Positions 30,067-39,897 of a stretch of DNA of 64,000 nt are shown here, piece after piece (the stretch's first letter is position 1; each line of letters begins with the position of its first letter). The stretch lies in the NCBI GenBank assembly GCA_016219005.1, contig JACRCN010000083.1, positions 1 through 64,000 of the forward strand, in the 5' to 3' direction. Origin of the DNA: Deltaproteobacteria bacterium. GTDB lineage: Bacteria > Desulfobacterota > Desulfobacteria > Desulfobacterales > SpSt-501. The notes beneath the pieces were generated by a model. The model had not been told where the DNA came from. It searched no databases and was given only the letters and a program-made list of their open reading frames with translations. Both the position numbers and the translations under genes were made by a program.

Positions 30067-31392
30067 ATGAGAGTGCGGAAATTGCTGTGCGGGGTATTTG
30101 CCCTCGTGTGCTTTGTGTGCTCGGCCAGCTCTTCGGCCGCTCAGGACACCACCCAGTACATCGACATTACAAATCCCTTTCTGCGCAAGATCCCTCTGGC
30201 CATCCCGATGTTCAAGAACGTAAACGGTGCGGCCGCAGAGGCGGAGTATTCCCGCAAGGCGGTCGAGCTCATGTCCGGCAGCCTGGACTTTACCGGCTAT
30301 TTCAAGATTCTGGACCGGAGTGCTTTTCTCTTCGACCCGCAAAAAGGCGGTGTGAGCGCCACCGACATCAATTTCCAGAACTGGACGGTGGTCGGTGCGG
30401 AGCTTCTCATCACCGGACTCTTCGAGCAATCCGGCGACAACATCCAAATGGAGTTACGGCTGTTCGACCCGTTCAAGAGCCGTCAGGTCCTCGGCAAACG
30501 GTATGCAGGCAGTGTCTCCGAGCTACGCAAGATGGTCCTGCGTTTCTGCGCCGAAGTCATCTACTACCTCACCGGCAACAAAGGCATTTTCAACAGCCGG
30601 ATCGCTTTCGTATCGACCGGCTCCGGGAAGAAAGAAATTTACACCTGCGATTTCGACGGGGTCAACCCCACCCGGCTCACCTACCATGAATCCATCTCGC
30701 TCTTTCCCGCCTGGGCGGACGACGGACAATACTTGGCCTACACCTCCTACAAGGCCGGCAAACCGGACATCTTCGTCCGCAACCTGAACACCAAGAAGGA
30801 GACGGCCATCGCCCAGAACGGGATCAACATCACTCCCGCGTGGGTGCCCGGCAAATTCGAGATGGCGGCGACCCTGTCGTTCAGCGGAAACCAGGAAATT
30901 TATCTGTTGACGGGAGCCGGAAAAGTGATTAAAAAGCTGTCCAGCAACCGGGGAAGCAATGTATCGCCGAGCTGGTCGCCCGACGGAAGCAAGCTGGCTT
31001 TCGTATCCGACCGCTCCGGTTCGCCTCAAATTTACATTCTGGACCTCGGATCGGGAAACGAAAGCCGCTTGACCTTCGAGGGTAAATATAATACACAACC
31101 TGCTTGGTCGCCCCGTGGGGACAAGATCGTATACACATCCCAAGTCAATGGCTTTCAACAGGTATTTGTCATCGACGCGGGCGGGCAAAGCCCGATGCAG
31201 TTGACCCGTGATGCGGGTGGCAGTGAATCCGCCTCATGGTCGCCGGACGGCAGCCTGATCGTTTTCACCACCCATCGCGAAGGGCCCTACCGGCTTTACG
31301 TGATGACGGCATTCGGCACGGACCAACGACGGCTGTTGCTGCTGAATGGAGAGCAGACGAACCCCAAATGGTCTCCGGGTGTTTTTAATTAA
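30067..31392 (+). CDS. tolB: Tol-Pal system beta-propeller protein TolB
   Basis: A 441-residue periplasmic protein. The start at 30067 ([18 protein letters not shown]) is supported by GGGAG five bases upstream and gives a clean signal peptide; the ORF-track start is 17 codons too early. The N-terminal domain ([16 protein letters not shown]) and the WD40-like PD40 repeats ([46 protein letters not shown] and others) match TolB. It cycles between TolA and Pal. Confidence 0.95.
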   Translation: MRVRKLLCGVFALVCFVCSASSSAAQDTTQYIDITNPFLRKIPLAIPMFKNVNGAAAEAEYSRKAVELMSGSLDFTGYFKILDRSAFLFDPQKGGVSATDINFQNWTVVGAELLITGLFEQSGDNIQMELRLFDPFKSRQVLGKRYAGSVSELRKMVLRFCAEVIYYLTGNKGIFNSRIAFVSTGSGKKEIYTCDFDGVNPTRLTYHESISLFPAWADDGQYLAYTSYKAGKPDIFVRNLNTKKETAIAQNGINITPAWVPGKFEMAATLSFSGNQEIYLLTGAGKVIKKLSSNRGSNVSPSWSPDGSKLAFVSDRSGSPQIYILDLGSGNESRLTFEGKYNTQPAWSPRGDKIVYTSQVNGFQQVFVIDAGGQSPMQLTRDAGGSESASWSPDGSLIVFTTHREGPYRLYVMTAFGTDQRRLLLLNGEQTNPKWSPGVFN

Positions 31393-31430
31393 ACACCAAA
31401 ACTCACAATCCTAAAAAGGAGGAAAAGAAA

Positions 31431-31943
31431 ATGCAGAAAAAGTTGTGGATGGTTGTGGCATTGCTTCTGGTGATGCCGGGTTTGCTTTTTATGGTTTCCT
31501 GTCAGAAGAAAGTGGCCGCCCAGGCCCCACCGGTCGCCAAGGCGGCGGAAGCTCCTAAGCCGGCTCCGGCTCCGGCTCCGGCCCCGGCTCCCATGATGGC
31601 AACGCCAGCCTTCATGACCGATAGAGTTTTCTTCGACTTCGACAAGTCGGCGCTGAAGATGGAAGCCCAGGCGCTGCTGAAGAAAAAGGCCGAGTGGCTT
31701 AAGTCCACCGCGAATGCCAAGCTCACGATCGAAGGCAACTGCGACGAGCGCGGCACGGCCGAATACAACATGGCGCTTGGCGAACGCCGGGCGCAATCCG
31801 CCAAGAAGTTCCTGGTGGATCTGGGCATCGATGCCAAACGCATCACCACGATCAGCTATGGCAAAGAGCGGCCGATCGATCCGGCTCACAATGAGGCGGC
31901 CTGGTCCAAGAACCGCAACGATGGCTTTGTGGTCAGCTACTAA
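31431..31943 (+). CDS. pal: Peptidoglycan-associated lipoprotein Pal
   Basis: A 170-residue outer-membrane lipoprotein. The lipobox MVSC puts the lipidated Cys at residue 24; a Pro/Ala linker follows, then an OmpA-like domain ([25 protein letters not shown]...[34 protein letters not shown]). The GNCDERG motif is the peptidoglycan (mDAP) binding site. AAAGGAGG precedes the ATG. Confidence 0.95.
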   Translation: MQKKLWMVVALLLVMPGLLFMVSCQKKVAAQAPPVAKAAEAPKPAPAPAPAPAPMMATPAFMTDRVFFDFDKSALKMEAQALLKKKAEWLKSTANAKLTIEGNCDERGTAEYNMALGERRAQSAKKFLVDLGIDAKRITTISYGKERPIDPAHNEAAWSKNRNDGFVVSY

Positions 31944-32018
31944 CGGAGCCAACACCCACACCCATCGGCCGCGGGTGATTGTCCTGCGCCTGATGGGCAA
32001 TCATCCGGGTTCAATAAT

Positions 32019-32062
32019 AGACGGCAAACGCACGCTTTTTGGCGTCGTTTGCCGTCTGTTTA
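32019..32062 (+). terminator. Hairpin after pal
   Basis: AGACGGCAAACG pairs perfectly with CGTTTGCCGTCT around a 15-base loop, followed by GTTTAA. It could attenuate transcription into cpoB. Confidence 0.7.
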
Positions 32063-32103
32063 ACCCCCCACGGTGTTCCATAAAGATTTAAAGGCGTGCC
32101 ATA

Positions 32104-32964
32104 ATGACTTCCCCGACCTTTCCCATTATCTCGAAATGGATCATCGCCGCCACGCTCGTTCTGATGACGGTGTCCGGATGCGTGACTCGGCGGGACGTCA
32201 CCACGATCGATTCCCGTCTGAGCGAGATGGAACTGCGCGATGCGGAAGAGCGGCGGCGACGTGAGGATTTTGCGCGAAACCGTGAAGCCACCGAACAGGC
32301 CCTGCGCCAGCAGTCGGCCACGATTCGCGCCCAGACCGACGAGGTTCGGGAAGAGATGCGGGTTTTAAACGGCCGCATCGAAGAACTGGAGCATTCCCTG
32401 CGGCAGCAACGCCCCGGGGGGGAGACCGGCGACAAGCCGCGCGACGACAAGCTGACGCGGATGGAGGAGGCCAACTCCCAGATGGCCCAGCGCCTCGCCC
32501 GCATCGAGCAGCACCTGAAACTCGAACCGATGGCGACCGGGTCCAAGCCCGAATCGAGAATCAAACCCGAAGGCCCGGCGGCCAAGACGCCCACCGAGGA
32601 AGATCTCTACAACAAGGCCAAACAGGCCTTCGATCAGGGCAACATGGCGGCGGCGCGCAAAGGGTTCGAGGAAATGATCCAATACTACCCGAATTCTCAG
32701 AATGCGGACAACGCCCAATTCTGGATCGGCGAAACCTTCTTTCGCGAAAAACTCTATGAAAAATCGATTCTCGAATACCAGAAAGTGATCGAGAAATATC
32801 CCAAGGGCAACAAGGTCCCTGCCGCGTTGCTCAAACAGGGCTATGCTTTTCAGAGTCTGGGCGATAAGGTTAACTCACGGCTCATCTTCGAGGAATTGGT
32901 CCGCAAGCACCCGGGCACCGGCGAAGCCAAGGCCGCTTCCGACAAGCTGAAAGAATTGCGCTGA
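32104..32964 (+). CDS. cpoB: Tol-Pal system protein YbgF/CpoB-like lipoprotein
   Basis: A 286-residue periplasmic protein. Unlike E. coli CpoB it carries a lipobox (VSGC, Cys26). A coiled coil fills residues 35-145, and the C-terminal part has three TPR motifs (EEDLYNKAKQAFDQGNMAAARKGFEEMIQYYPNSQNADNAQFWIGETFF...). CpoB coordinates peptidoglycan synthesis with Tol-driven outer-membrane constriction. A hairpin separates it from pal. Confidence 0.9.
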   Translation: MTSPTFPIISKWIIAATLVLMTVSGCVTRRDVTTIDSRLSEMELRDAEERRRREDFARNREATEQALRQQSATIRAQTDEVREEMRVLNGRIEELEHSLRQQRPGGETGDKPRDDKLTRMEEANSQMAQRLARIEQHLKLEPMATGSKPESRIKPEGPAAKTPTEEDLYNKAKQAFDQGNMAAARKGFEEMIQYYPNSQNADNAQFWIGETFFREKLYEKSILEYQKVIEKYPKGNKVPAALLKQGYAFQSLGDKVNSRLIFEELVRKHPGTGEAKAASDKLKELR

Positions 32965-33073
32965 AGCGCGCTGCAGCCGGAAGCGGCCCCACGCGGCGCT
33001 TGAGCGACGCCCGCATGCCTGCCGGCGGTCACGACGCGCGCCGGCCGACCGCTTTCATCCGGGGCCACAAAGG

Positions 33074-33622
33074 ATGTTCAAAGTCGTGGGGATAGACCCG
33101 GGCCTTGCGGCCACGGGCATCGGGATCGTGTCGGGGCGGGGAGTCACCGTGGCCGGCTACTCCTTCGGGTGTATCCACACCTCGAAATCGACCCCGTTGT
33201 CTCACCGGCTCGATCACATCTTCTCCCGGCTGGTGCAGGTGTTCACGGCGGAGGCGCCTGACCTCGTCGTGGTCGAAGACGTCTTCTCCTTGAAGGAGTA
33301 CCCGAAGTCCGGAATTTCCCTGGGGCAGGTTTCCGGAGTGGTTTTGCTGGCAGCCGCCCGCACTGGGTTGAGCGCGGTGCAGGTTCCAGTGCGTGAGGCC
33401 AAACAGGCCCTTACCGGCAACGGCAACGCGTCCAAGGCCCAACTGGAGGCGGCCGTGCGCCGCCTTCTCGGCTGCCCGTCTGTGATCCGGCCGTCGCACT
33501 CCGCCGATGCCCTCGGGTTGGCCATCATCGGGCTTTACCGCTGCGGCGGGCGGCCGAAACCGGGAGTTGCACCAAACCAGGCATGTCCGGGCCGCGCGGC
33601 AGACTGTCCCCGTCGCCTTTGA
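33074..33622 (+). CDS. ruvC: Holliday junction resolvase RuvC
   Basis: A 182-residue endonuclease. The acidic residues are visible: Asp8 in VVGIDPGLAATG, Glu68 in LVVVEDVF, and the C-terminal SHSADALGLA with His142 and Asp145. It cuts junctions moved by RuvAB, whose genes follow. The last 25 residues (GGRPKPGVAPNQACPGRA...) are not family-like. Confidence 0.93.
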   Translation: MFKVVGIDPGLAATGIGIVSGRGVTVAGYSFGCIHTSKSTPLSHRLDHIFSRLVQVFTAEAPDLVVVEDVFSLKEYPKSGISLGQVSGVVLLAAARTGLSAVQVPVREAKQALTGNGNASKAQLEAAVRRLLGCPSVIRPSHSADALGLAIIGLYRCGGRPKPGVAPNQACPGRAADCPRRL

Positions 33623-33653
33623 AACGACACCGAGCGGGAGGCTCAGACGGCAC

Positions 33654-34292
33654 GTGATCGGTTACATCACCGGCAAGATTCTCAACCGGCAGGAAGACCG
33701 CGTTCTGGTGCTCGCCAACCAGGTCGGCTATGAAGTCCTGCTGCCGACCGTGGTCATGGAGGCCGTCGCGGAGAAAAACATCGGCGATGACATCGCGCTG
33801 TATATTTATCACCAGCAGACTGAGCGGCAGCCAAAACCGGTGCTGATCGGGTTCACCTTCGAAATCGAGAAGGAATTTTTTCAGCACTTCATCAGCGTGG
33901 AGGACATCGGCCCGATGAAGGCCGTCAAGGCGATGATGGTCCCGATCAGCGACATCGCCCGAGCGATCGAGTCCCGGGATTTCACTACACTCTCCCGGCT
34001 CAAAGGCATCGGAAAACGCACGGCCCAGAAGATCGTCGCCACGCTGGAAGGGCGGATGGCCAAGTTCGCCCTCAAGCGCGACGAGCCCAAGGCGGGGGGG
34101 ATAACGGCACAGGATTTCGCCGAACAGGTGCAGGACGTCATGGTGCGCCAGTTGGGACACCGCGTGTCGGATGCCAAACGGATGATCACCGAGGCGTTCA
34201 AGCGCAATGCGTCCATCGCGACACCCGAAGAGCTGTTCGAGGAAGTCTACCGCGGCCAGCAAGAAGCTCCGCCGCCGGTCGAAACAGATTAA
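33654..34292 (+). CDS. ruvA: Holliday junction branch migration protein RuvA
   Basis: A 212-residue junction-binding protein starting at GTG 33654 (MIGYITGKILNRQEDRVLVLANQVGYEVLLP); the ORF track extends it wrongly into ruvC. It has the OB-fold start, the helix-hairpin-helix segment with LSRLKGIGKRTAQKIVATLEG, and a C-terminal domain that contacts RuvB. GGGAG is 12-13 bases upstream, a slightly long spacing. Confidence 0.92.
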   Translation: MIGYITGKILNRQEDRVLVLANQVGYEVLLPTVVMEAVAEKNIGDDIALYIYHQQTERQPKPVLIGFTFEIEKEFFQHFISVEDIGPMKAVKAMMVPISDIARAIESRDFTTLSRLKGIGKRTAQKIVATLEGRMAKFALKRDEPKAGGITAQDFAEQVQDVMVRQLGHRVSDAKRMITEAFKRNASIATPEELFEEVYRGQQEAPPPVETD

Positions 34293-34346
34293 GCCGGCCC
34301 GAAATCCAACGGGTGGCCGGGTTACCAGTGCCCAAAGAGTTCGCTG

Positions 34347-35390
34347 ATGACCGACGACATCCTCTCCTTTTCATCCGACCGGCAGGGATTGCTCTCCAGT
34401 CATGTGCGCCAAGAGGACCTCGAGCCGGAAATCGTTTCACTGCGGCCGAAGCTGTTGGCCGACTATGTCGGCCAGCGGGATGTGGTTGAAACCCTCAAGA
34501 TCGCGATCGAGGCGGCAGCCCAGCGCAGCGAGGCGATCGACCATGTGTTGCTGCACGGCCCTCCGGGGCTCGGCAAGACCACGTTGGCGTACATCATCGC
34601 CAATGAAATGGGGTCCAACCTGACCATCTCCTCCGGCCCGGCGCTTGAAAAGGGCGGAGACCTGATCGGCATTCTCACGCACCTGGAGGCCGGTGACATC
34701 TTGTTCATCGACGAGATCCACCGGCTTTCCAAACCGGTGGAAGAACTGCTCTATCCGGCGATGGAGGATTTCGCCATCGATTTTGTTTTCGACAAAGGCG
34801 TGCATGCCCGCAGCCACCGCTTTCGGCTGAAGCGCTTCACGCTCGTCGGGGCTACCACCCGCGTCGGGCTGCTGTCCGCCCCCCTGCGCGACCGGTTCGG
34901 CATCTTCCGCAATCTCGATTTTTACGGAATGGACGAACTGGTGCGGATCACGAAGCGCTCGGCCGCGCTCTTGGAAGTGGCCATCGGCGAGGCGGGCGCC
35001 CAGGAGCTGGCGCGGCGCTCGCGCGGCACACCCCGGATCGTCAACCGGCTGCTCAAGCGCGTCCGGGACTACGCCCAGGTGCGCGCCGCCGGCCTGATCA
35101 ACGAGGAGACCGTGGGCGCCGCACTGGAGCTCGAAGGCGTCGACGTCAAAGGCCTCACGGACCTCGACCGCCGGTATCTGAAAACGGTCATCCAGTTCTA
35201 CCATGGGGGGCCGGTGGGCATCGAGGCCATTGCGGCGACCCTCCAGGAGGAGTCCGACACCTTGGTGGACATCGTCGAACCCTATTTGTTGAAGATCGGA
35301 TTCATCATCCGGACTTCCTCGGGGAGAAAGGCTTCCGAAGCCGCCTACCGGCATCTGGGGTTCAGTGTCCAGCAAAAAGTCTTTCCCTGA
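34347..35390 (+). CDS. ruvB: Holliday junction branch migration helicase RuvB
   Basis: A 347-residue AAA+ motor. It has Walker [10 protein letters not shown], Walker [10 protein letters not shown], sensor 1 [19 protein letters not shown], and the C-terminal winged-helix part ending [14 protein letters not shown]. The characteristic [19 protein letters not shown] start of RuvB is present. The stop overlaps or closely precedes the next gene. Confidence 0.96.
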   Translation: MTDDILSFSSDRQGLLSSHVRQEDLEPEIVSLRPKLLADYVGQRDVVETLKIAIEAAAQRSEAIDHVLLHGPPGLGKTTLAYIIANEMGSNLTISSGPALEKGGDLIGILTHLEAGDILFIDEIHRLSKPVEELLYPAMEDFAIDFVFDKGVHARSHRFRLKRFTLVGATTRVGLLSAPLRDRFGIFRNLDFYGMDELVRITKRSAALLEVAIGEAGAQELARRSRGTPRIVNRLLKRVRDYAQVRAAGLINEETVGAALELEGVDVKGLTDLDRRYLKTVIQFYHGGPVGIEAIAATLQEESDTLVDIVEPYLLKIGFIIRTSSGRKASEAAYRHLGFSVQQKVFP

Positions 35391-35397
35391 GATCGCC

Positions 35398-36210
35398 ATG
35401 GGTATTATCACTCTGATCACCGATTTCGGCCGGCAGGACGAATACGTCGGCCTCATGAAGGGGGTCATGCTGGGGATCGACCCGGCCGCCCGCATCATCG
35501 ATCTCACGCACGCGATCGATCCGCAGGACGTGGCGCAGGCCGCCTTTACCGTGGAGTCTGCTTGGCGCTATTTTCCGGAAGGGACCATCCACGCCGTGAC
35601 CGTCGACCCCGGGGTAGGCACTGAGCGCGCCATGCTGTGCCTGGAGTTCCAACGCCAGGTCTTCCTGGCCCCGGACAACGGAGTGCTTTCACTGCTGCTG
35701 GATGCCGAGCCGCGCGCCGCCTTGAGGCGGCTGGACAACTCGGATTACTGGCGGTGTGCCGTCAGCCGGACCTTTCACGGTCGTGATGTGCTGGCTCCGG
35801 TCGCGGCGCATTTATCGCGGGGCGTGGAGGCCAGCGCGCTGGGACCGGCGATCGATCCCGCGCGTGCCGTTCGCATCGACGATCTTAAAGCCCGGCTCCA
35901 GGCGAACGGTGAGCTCCGCGGGAGAATCGTCCATATGGACCGATTCGGAAACCTGATCACCAACATCGATGCCGGAGCGCTGAGGTCCCGCGGATCGTCC
36001 TGGGAAGTCGCGATCGGATCCGGCCGGATCCGGGGTCTTTCCGGAACTTACGCCGAGGCGGAATCCGGCGCGCTGCTAGCATTGATCGGAAGCCGGGGCT
36101 ACCTCGAAATCGCGGTGAATTCGGGCAGGGCAATGGATTTCTTAAGCGCCCGGAGGGGAGACGCCGTTCGGGTGCGGCCCCTGCCGGACAAGACCGGGAC
36201 CCGCCTATGA
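35398..36210 (+). CDS. SAM hydrolase/hydroxide adenosyltransferase (DUF62 family)
   Basis: A 270-residue protein from the ATG at 35398 (MGIITLITDFGRQDEYVGLMKGVMLGIDPAARIIDLTHAI); an upstream GTG inside ruvB is less likely. The family splits S-adenosylmethionine into adenosine and methionine, or is related to fluorinases. The TDFG, VDPGVGTERA, NGVLS and DRFGNLITNI motifs are present. Its role in the cell is probably to control SAM levels. Coupling to ruvB is positional only. Confidence 0.88.
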   Translation: MGIITLITDFGRQDEYVGLMKGVMLGIDPAARIIDLTHAIDPQDVAQAAFTVESAWRYFPEGTIHAVTVDPGVGTERAMLCLEFQRQVFLAPDNGVLSLLLDAEPRAALRRLDNSDYWRCAVSRTFHGRDVLAPVAAHLSRGVEASALGPAIDPARAVRIDDLKARLQANGELRGRIVHMDRFGNLITNIDAGALRSRGSSWEVAIGSGRIRGLSGTYAEAESGALLALIGSRGYLEIAVNSGRAMDFLSARRGDAVRVRPLPDKTGTRL

Positions 36211-36226
36211 ATACCGGACCTATGCG

Positions 36227-37114
36227 ATGAACACCTCTGCCAGTAATTCGAATACACCTTCGTCCCAAGGCGCAAGCCTCGGAAACCATCGGCGCTGGAC
36301 GGTGCTTTTCATCGGCGACCACGGGAGAGTCATCGCTTTCAAGCGGGTCAAGATCTTGTTGGCGTTGGCGGGGGCGGCCTTTCTGCTGTCGCTTACCGCG
36401 GTGGGTGTTCTTGCGGTCGTCAACCAAACGCTTCACCGCCGCAACACCGAGCTTCAGCAGGGTCTGGAGGCGTCCGGGCAGGCGATCCGGGATCTCCGTC
36501 ACGACCGCGATCTTCTTACCGCTCAGGTGGTGTTGGTGGAAACGAAAATGAGGGAAACTCTGGCGGGGGTGAACCGGTCGCCGGCGGCGGTGCCGGGACC
36601 GTTTCCGGCCGGCGCGGCCGACAAGGCCCCCCCAAAGCCCCTTCCGGGACGGCCGGGCGAGGCGTCGGTGTCCGGAATATCACCCACGCCTTCGAGCGAC
36701 TCCGCGGCCGAGCGGGTGCCCGTGGGGACAGGGGAAGGCATCGCGGCGGAGGACCTGGGGATACGATACCACCGCGCCAGCAACACACTGGAGCTGCAGT
36801 ACAAGATCGTCAACACCAGCCCGGGGCGCAAGCCGCTGAACGGTCACGCGGTGGCCGTGCTGAAAGGCAGCCGCATCGACCCCAAGGATTGGACGGCTAT
36901 GCCGGCGGTGGGTCTTACGAACGGCCGGCCGTCAGGGCACAAGCCCGGCTATCGCTTTTCGATCAGCCACTCCAAGGCCTTCACCCAGACGGTGCGCGCT
37001 CCCAGAAATCTGCTTGCTTATGACGCGGCGGTTCTTTACGTGTTTTCAAATGAGGGTGAACTACTGACCGCTCGGGAGTTTTCCGTCGACATCAGCTCCT
37101 CCGCCCCGGAGTGA
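36227..37114 (+). CDS. Single-pass membrane protein of unknown function
   Basis: A 295-residue protein. An N-terminal cytoplasmic part with a conserved-looking block (NHRRWTVLFIGDHGRVIAFKRVK) precedes one helix (ILLALAGAAFLLSLTAVGVLAVV), a coiled coil (residues 70-105), a Pro/Gly-rich spacer (110-165) and a C-terminal domain (LGIRYHRASNTLELQYKIVNTSPGRKPLNGHAVAVLKG...GYRFSISHSKAFTQTVRAP...). The last part looks like a beta-sandwich in the periplasm. I do not know the family. It follows the SAM hydrolase gene by 16 bases and is probably in the same operon. Confidence 0.75.
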   Translation: MNTSASNSNTPSSQGASLGNHRRWTVLFIGDHGRVIAFKRVKILLALAGAAFLLSLTAVGVLAVVNQTLHRRNTELQQGLEASGQAIRDLRHDRDLLTAQVVLVETKMRETLAGVNRSPAAVPGPFPAGAADKAPPKPLPGRPGEASVSGISPTPSSDSAAERVPVGTGEGIAAEDLGIRYHRASNTLELQYKIVNTSPGRKPLNGHAVAVLKGSRIDPKDWTAMPAVGLTNGRPSGHKPGYRFSISHSKAFTQTVRAPRNLLAYDAAVLYVFSNEGELLTAREFSVDISSSAPE

Positions 37115-37142
37115 AGGCAACGCTGCCCCGCGCGGACATCCC

Positions 37143-37772
37143 TCAGATCGATGGTTGGCACGCGGGCTGGCCGGCTTCCATACGGGGCAGAAAAGACGTG
37201 ATGTCCAGCGCGAGCCCGGTGAAGTTGGCGAAGGTGACATCCGAGAAGGACAGGCCCTGGTCCGCCCGGATGATTTCGAAGATCTCGAGGTAGTTCAGCA
37301 GAATGCGCCGACTCCATTCCAGGTCGAGACGCCCGGCAAAGCCTCGGATTTGCTCCTTGGGGCCTTCGATTTCCAGGAAGTTTCCAAAGGGCAGGCCGTC
37401 GAGGCAGAAGGCAGTGTGGTCCAAAACGAGCGTTTCGCGCCATTTTTCATAGACCTGCTCGGGATGAAACCCGAGGGAGGCGAGGATGAGGCGCATCGTG
37501 TCGAAGTCGCTGACTTCGACTTCCAGCTCCGTGAACTGTTTGAATTCCGGGTCGGCCTGGGCCGGCGCGCACTTGAAGGTCAGGGTGCATTTGCGATCCC
37601 GGCGCAGCCGCAGCAGGTTTTTGGCGCGTAGGAGGCCCTTGGCCTCGTTCTCGAAGCGGATGTTGCGTTCGTGGCTTCGGCCGAGGCTGCGCGCGCCGAG
37701 CGACAAGAGTCTGGCACGCATGGCGGCCGGATCCGGTACATGGAATTTGACTTCGGTTTCGATGGAGTTCAT
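37143..37772 (-). CDS. CYTH domain protein (class IV adenylate cyclase/ThTPase-like)
   Basis: A 209-residue protein with the CYTH signature ExExK in MNSIETEVKFHV, followed by Arg/Lys-rich strands (LLRLRRDRKCTLTFKCAP) and FLEIEGPKEQI. CYTH enzymes form a barrel that binds triphosphates and metal. The layout is close to class IV adenylate cyclases (CyaB), but thiamine triphosphatase or polyphosphatase activity is equally possible. The Met at 37772 is chosen over an upstream GTG. It converges with the preceding gene and diverges from rplM. Confidence 0.82.
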   Translation of the reverse strand: MNSIETEVKFHVPDPAAMRARLLSLGARSLGRSHERNIRFENEAKGLLRAKNLLRLRRDRKCTLTFKCAPAQADPEFKQFTELEVEVSDFDTMRLILASLGFHPEQVYEKWRETLVLDHTAFCLDGLPFGNFLEIEGPKEQIRGFAGRLDLEWSRRILLNYLEIFEIIRADQGLSFSDVTFANFTGLALDITSFLPRMEAGQPACQPSI

Positions 37773-37997
37773 GGCCACCGGCCGTGATGGATACGGTCAA
37801 TACGGTAGAGGTCACGCGGCCTGCATGATCGCTGGGACTCCCATAATAGAAAAATGGTCCTATTCTGTAAACACCCTTTTTGGGTTGGGGCCGCGGCCGG
37901 CGGTGCGCGCCGTTGGCGGGTGAGGCGGTGGCCCATTTTTGGAAATGCGTCCGTCAACGGTAAGCCGGGGTTTTGAAACCATTTTTTATCTTTTTCC

Positions 37998-38026
37998 TTG
38001 ACAAGACTCTCTGATTGATTTAAATA
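37998..38026 (+). promoter_or_regulatory. Sigma-70 promoter of rplM-rpsI
   Basis: TTGACA and TAAATA are separated by exactly 17 bases and lie just upstream of rplM within a T-rich stretch. It is the best housekeeping promoter visible in the window. Confidence 0.8.
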
Positions 38027-38058
38027 AATTTGATTTTGAAATTACAGGAGCAGCCATC

Positions 38059-38493
38059 GTGAAAAAATACACCTACAGCGCGAAAGACAGCGACGTTCAG
38101 GGGAAGTGGTATGTGGCCGATGCCAACGGCGCCATTCTCGGCCGGTTGGCCTCCGGCGTGGCCTCGCGGCTGAGGGGCAAGCTCAATCCGCTCTTCACCC
38201 CGCACGCGGACACCGGCGACTTCGTGGTCATCATCAATGCGGAAAAGATCAAGCTCACCGGCAAGAAAATGACCCAGAAGAAATACCAACATCACACCGG
38301 CTACATCGGCGGGCTCAAGACCGCCACCGCCCAGGAAATCATGGCCAAGCGGCCGGAGGAGCTGATCCGCCATGCCGTGAAAGGCATGCTGCCCAAGAAC
38401 AAACTCGGCAGCCGGCTGTTCAAGAAGCTGAAGGTCTACACCGGCAGCGACCATCCGCATCAGGCACAGAACCCCGAACCCTTGACCTTCTAA
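38059..38493 (+). CDS. rplM: 50S ribosomal protein L13 (uL13)
   Basis: A 144-residue large-subunit protein with VQGKWYVADANGAILGRLASGVASRLRGK, GDFVVIINAEKIKLTGKKMTQKKYQHHTGYIGGLK and VKGMLPKNKLGSRLFKKLKVYTGSDHPHQAQNP, all canonical. The start is a GTG with CAGGAG eight bases upstream. rpsI follows, the standard pair. Confidence 0.98.
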   Translation: MKKYTYSAKDSDVQGKWYVADANGAILGRLASGVASRLRGKLNPLFTPHADTGDFVVIINAEKIKLTGKKMTQKKYQHHTGYIGGLKTATAQEIMAKRPEELIRHAVKGMLPKNKLGSRLFKKLKVYTGSDHPHQAQNPEPLTF

Positions 38494-38517
38494 CCCCACT
38501 GATCACCGAGGAATGGG

Positions 38518-38913
38518 ATGCAAACCGAAACAAGCTATTATGCCACAGGAAAGCGCAAGACATCGATTGCGAGAACCTGGCTCAAGCCGGGTACTGGCGC
38601 CATCATCGTCAACAACCTCCCCGTGGAAGAATATTTTCCGATCGAAACCACCCGTTTGGAGTTGATTCAGCCGCTGAAGCTGACGAAGACCGATGGGGCC
38701 TACGATGTGAAAGCCACCGTAAAGGGCGGCGGCACCATCGGGCAGGCGGCGGCCATCCGTCACGGCATCACGCGGGCCCTGATCTCCGCCAACCCGGATT
38801 TCCGGACCACTTTAAAAAAGGCCGGGTTCGTGAAGCGCGACCCGCGGGTCAAGGAACGCAAGAAATACGGGCAGCGTTCAGCGCGCGCGCGGTTCCAGTT
38901 CTCCAAGCGTTAA
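38518..38913 (+). CDS. rpsI: 30S ribosomal protein S9 (uS9)
   Basis: A 131-residue small-subunit protein: [45 protein letters not shown] and the C-terminal [20 protein letters not shown] that reaches the P-site tRNA. A strong terminator follows. Confidence 0.98.
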   Translation: MQTETSYYATGKRKTSIARTWLKPGTGAIIVNNLPVEEYFPIETTRLELIQPLKLTKTDGAYDVKATVKGGGTIGQAAAIRHGITRALISANPDFRTTLKKAGFVKRDPRVKERKKYGQRSARARFQFSKR

Positions 38914-38935
38914 ATTTCCCCCCCCCGTGGTTTTC

Positions 38936-38971
38936 AAAGGGAACAGGCGCAGCGCCTGTTCCCTTTTTTTT
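38936..38971 (+). terminator. Rho-independent terminator of rplM-rpsI
   Basis: AAAGGGAACAGGCGC and GCGCCTGTTCCCTTT form a long near-perfect stem followed by eight T. Left boundary approximate. Confidence 0.92.
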
Positions 38972-39103
38972 GCGTGCCGCCGGCATATTTTTATATCAGA
39001 TGAGGACGTCCGCGAAAAATGAACCCGCCAAGCCCCGCCGCCGGAGCCGGCTGACGGACGTCGCATCCTTCGGACAACGACCCGCAGCAAGGAGGTTTTC
39101 CGC

Positions 39104-39886
39104 ATGCCCCTGAACCAAATCGACCTGAATTCCGACGTCGGGGAAAGTTTCGGCCACTACATACTCGGGCTCGATGCCGAAGTCATCCCGCACATCAGCT
39201 CCGCCAACATCGCCTGTGGCTACCACGCCGGCGACCCGACCGTGATGCGCAAAACCGTCGCGCTGGCCAGGGCCAACGGGGTGGCGCTGGGGGCGCATCC
39301 CGGGCTGCCGGACCTGGTCGGCTTCGGCCGGCGCAACATGGACGTAACACTCGAGGAGATCAAGGACTTCGTCACGGTTCAAATCGGTGCGCTGCAGGCC
39401 GTCGCCGCGCTTCAGGGTGCACGGCTGCAGCACGTCAAGCCCCACGGCGCGCTCTACACCATGGCCGTCAAGAACCCCGCCATCTGGGATGCGGTGGCGG
39501 AGGTAATCGCCAAACTCGACGAGCGGCTCATCCTGTTTGTGCTGGCCGGGTCCGATCGCAAGGAGCTGGAGGCGATCGGCAAGCGCCGCGGCATTCGCAT
39601 GGCCTTCGAGTTTTTTGCCGACCGCGCCTACAACTCGGATGGCTCGCTGGTTTCACGCAAGCTGCCCGGTGCGGTGATCCACGACAACGACGAGGTGGCG
39701 GCCAAGGTGCTGAAGCTCGTAAAAGAGGGCAGGGTCAAGACCCTCGCAGGCTCCGAGATCGACCTGAAGGCCGAGACCATCTGCGTCCACGGCGATAACC
39801 CCAAGGCCCTGGCGCTCGTTCAAAAAATTTGCGAAACTCTGAAGGCAGCGGGTGTCGCCGTCAAGGCGCCGGCAGACTTCCTGTAG
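39104..39886 (+). CDS. pxpA: 5-oxoprolinase subunit A (LamB/YcsF family)
   Basis: A 260-residue subunit of the bacterial ATP-dependent 5-oxoprolinase, which opens pyroglutamate to glutamate. The start QIDLNSDVGESFG, the metal-site-like SANIACGYHAGDP, GAHPGLPDLVGFGRR and VKPHGALY are family marks. AAGGAGG lies before the ATG. pxpB and pxpC follow directly. Confidence 0.93.
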   Translation: MPLNQIDLNSDVGESFGHYILGLDAEVIPHISSANIACGYHAGDPTVMRKTVALARANGVALGAHPGLPDLVGFGRRNMDVTLEEIKDFVTVQIGALQAVAALQGARLQHVKPHGALYTMAVKNPAIWDAVAEVIAKLDERLILFVLAGSDRKELEAIGKRRGIRMAFEFFADRAYNSDGSLVSRKLPGAVIHDNDEVAAKVLKLVKEGRVKTLAGSEIDLKAETICVHGDNPKALALVQKICETLKAAGVAVKAPADFL

Positions 39887-39897
39887 GACCGAACGAT

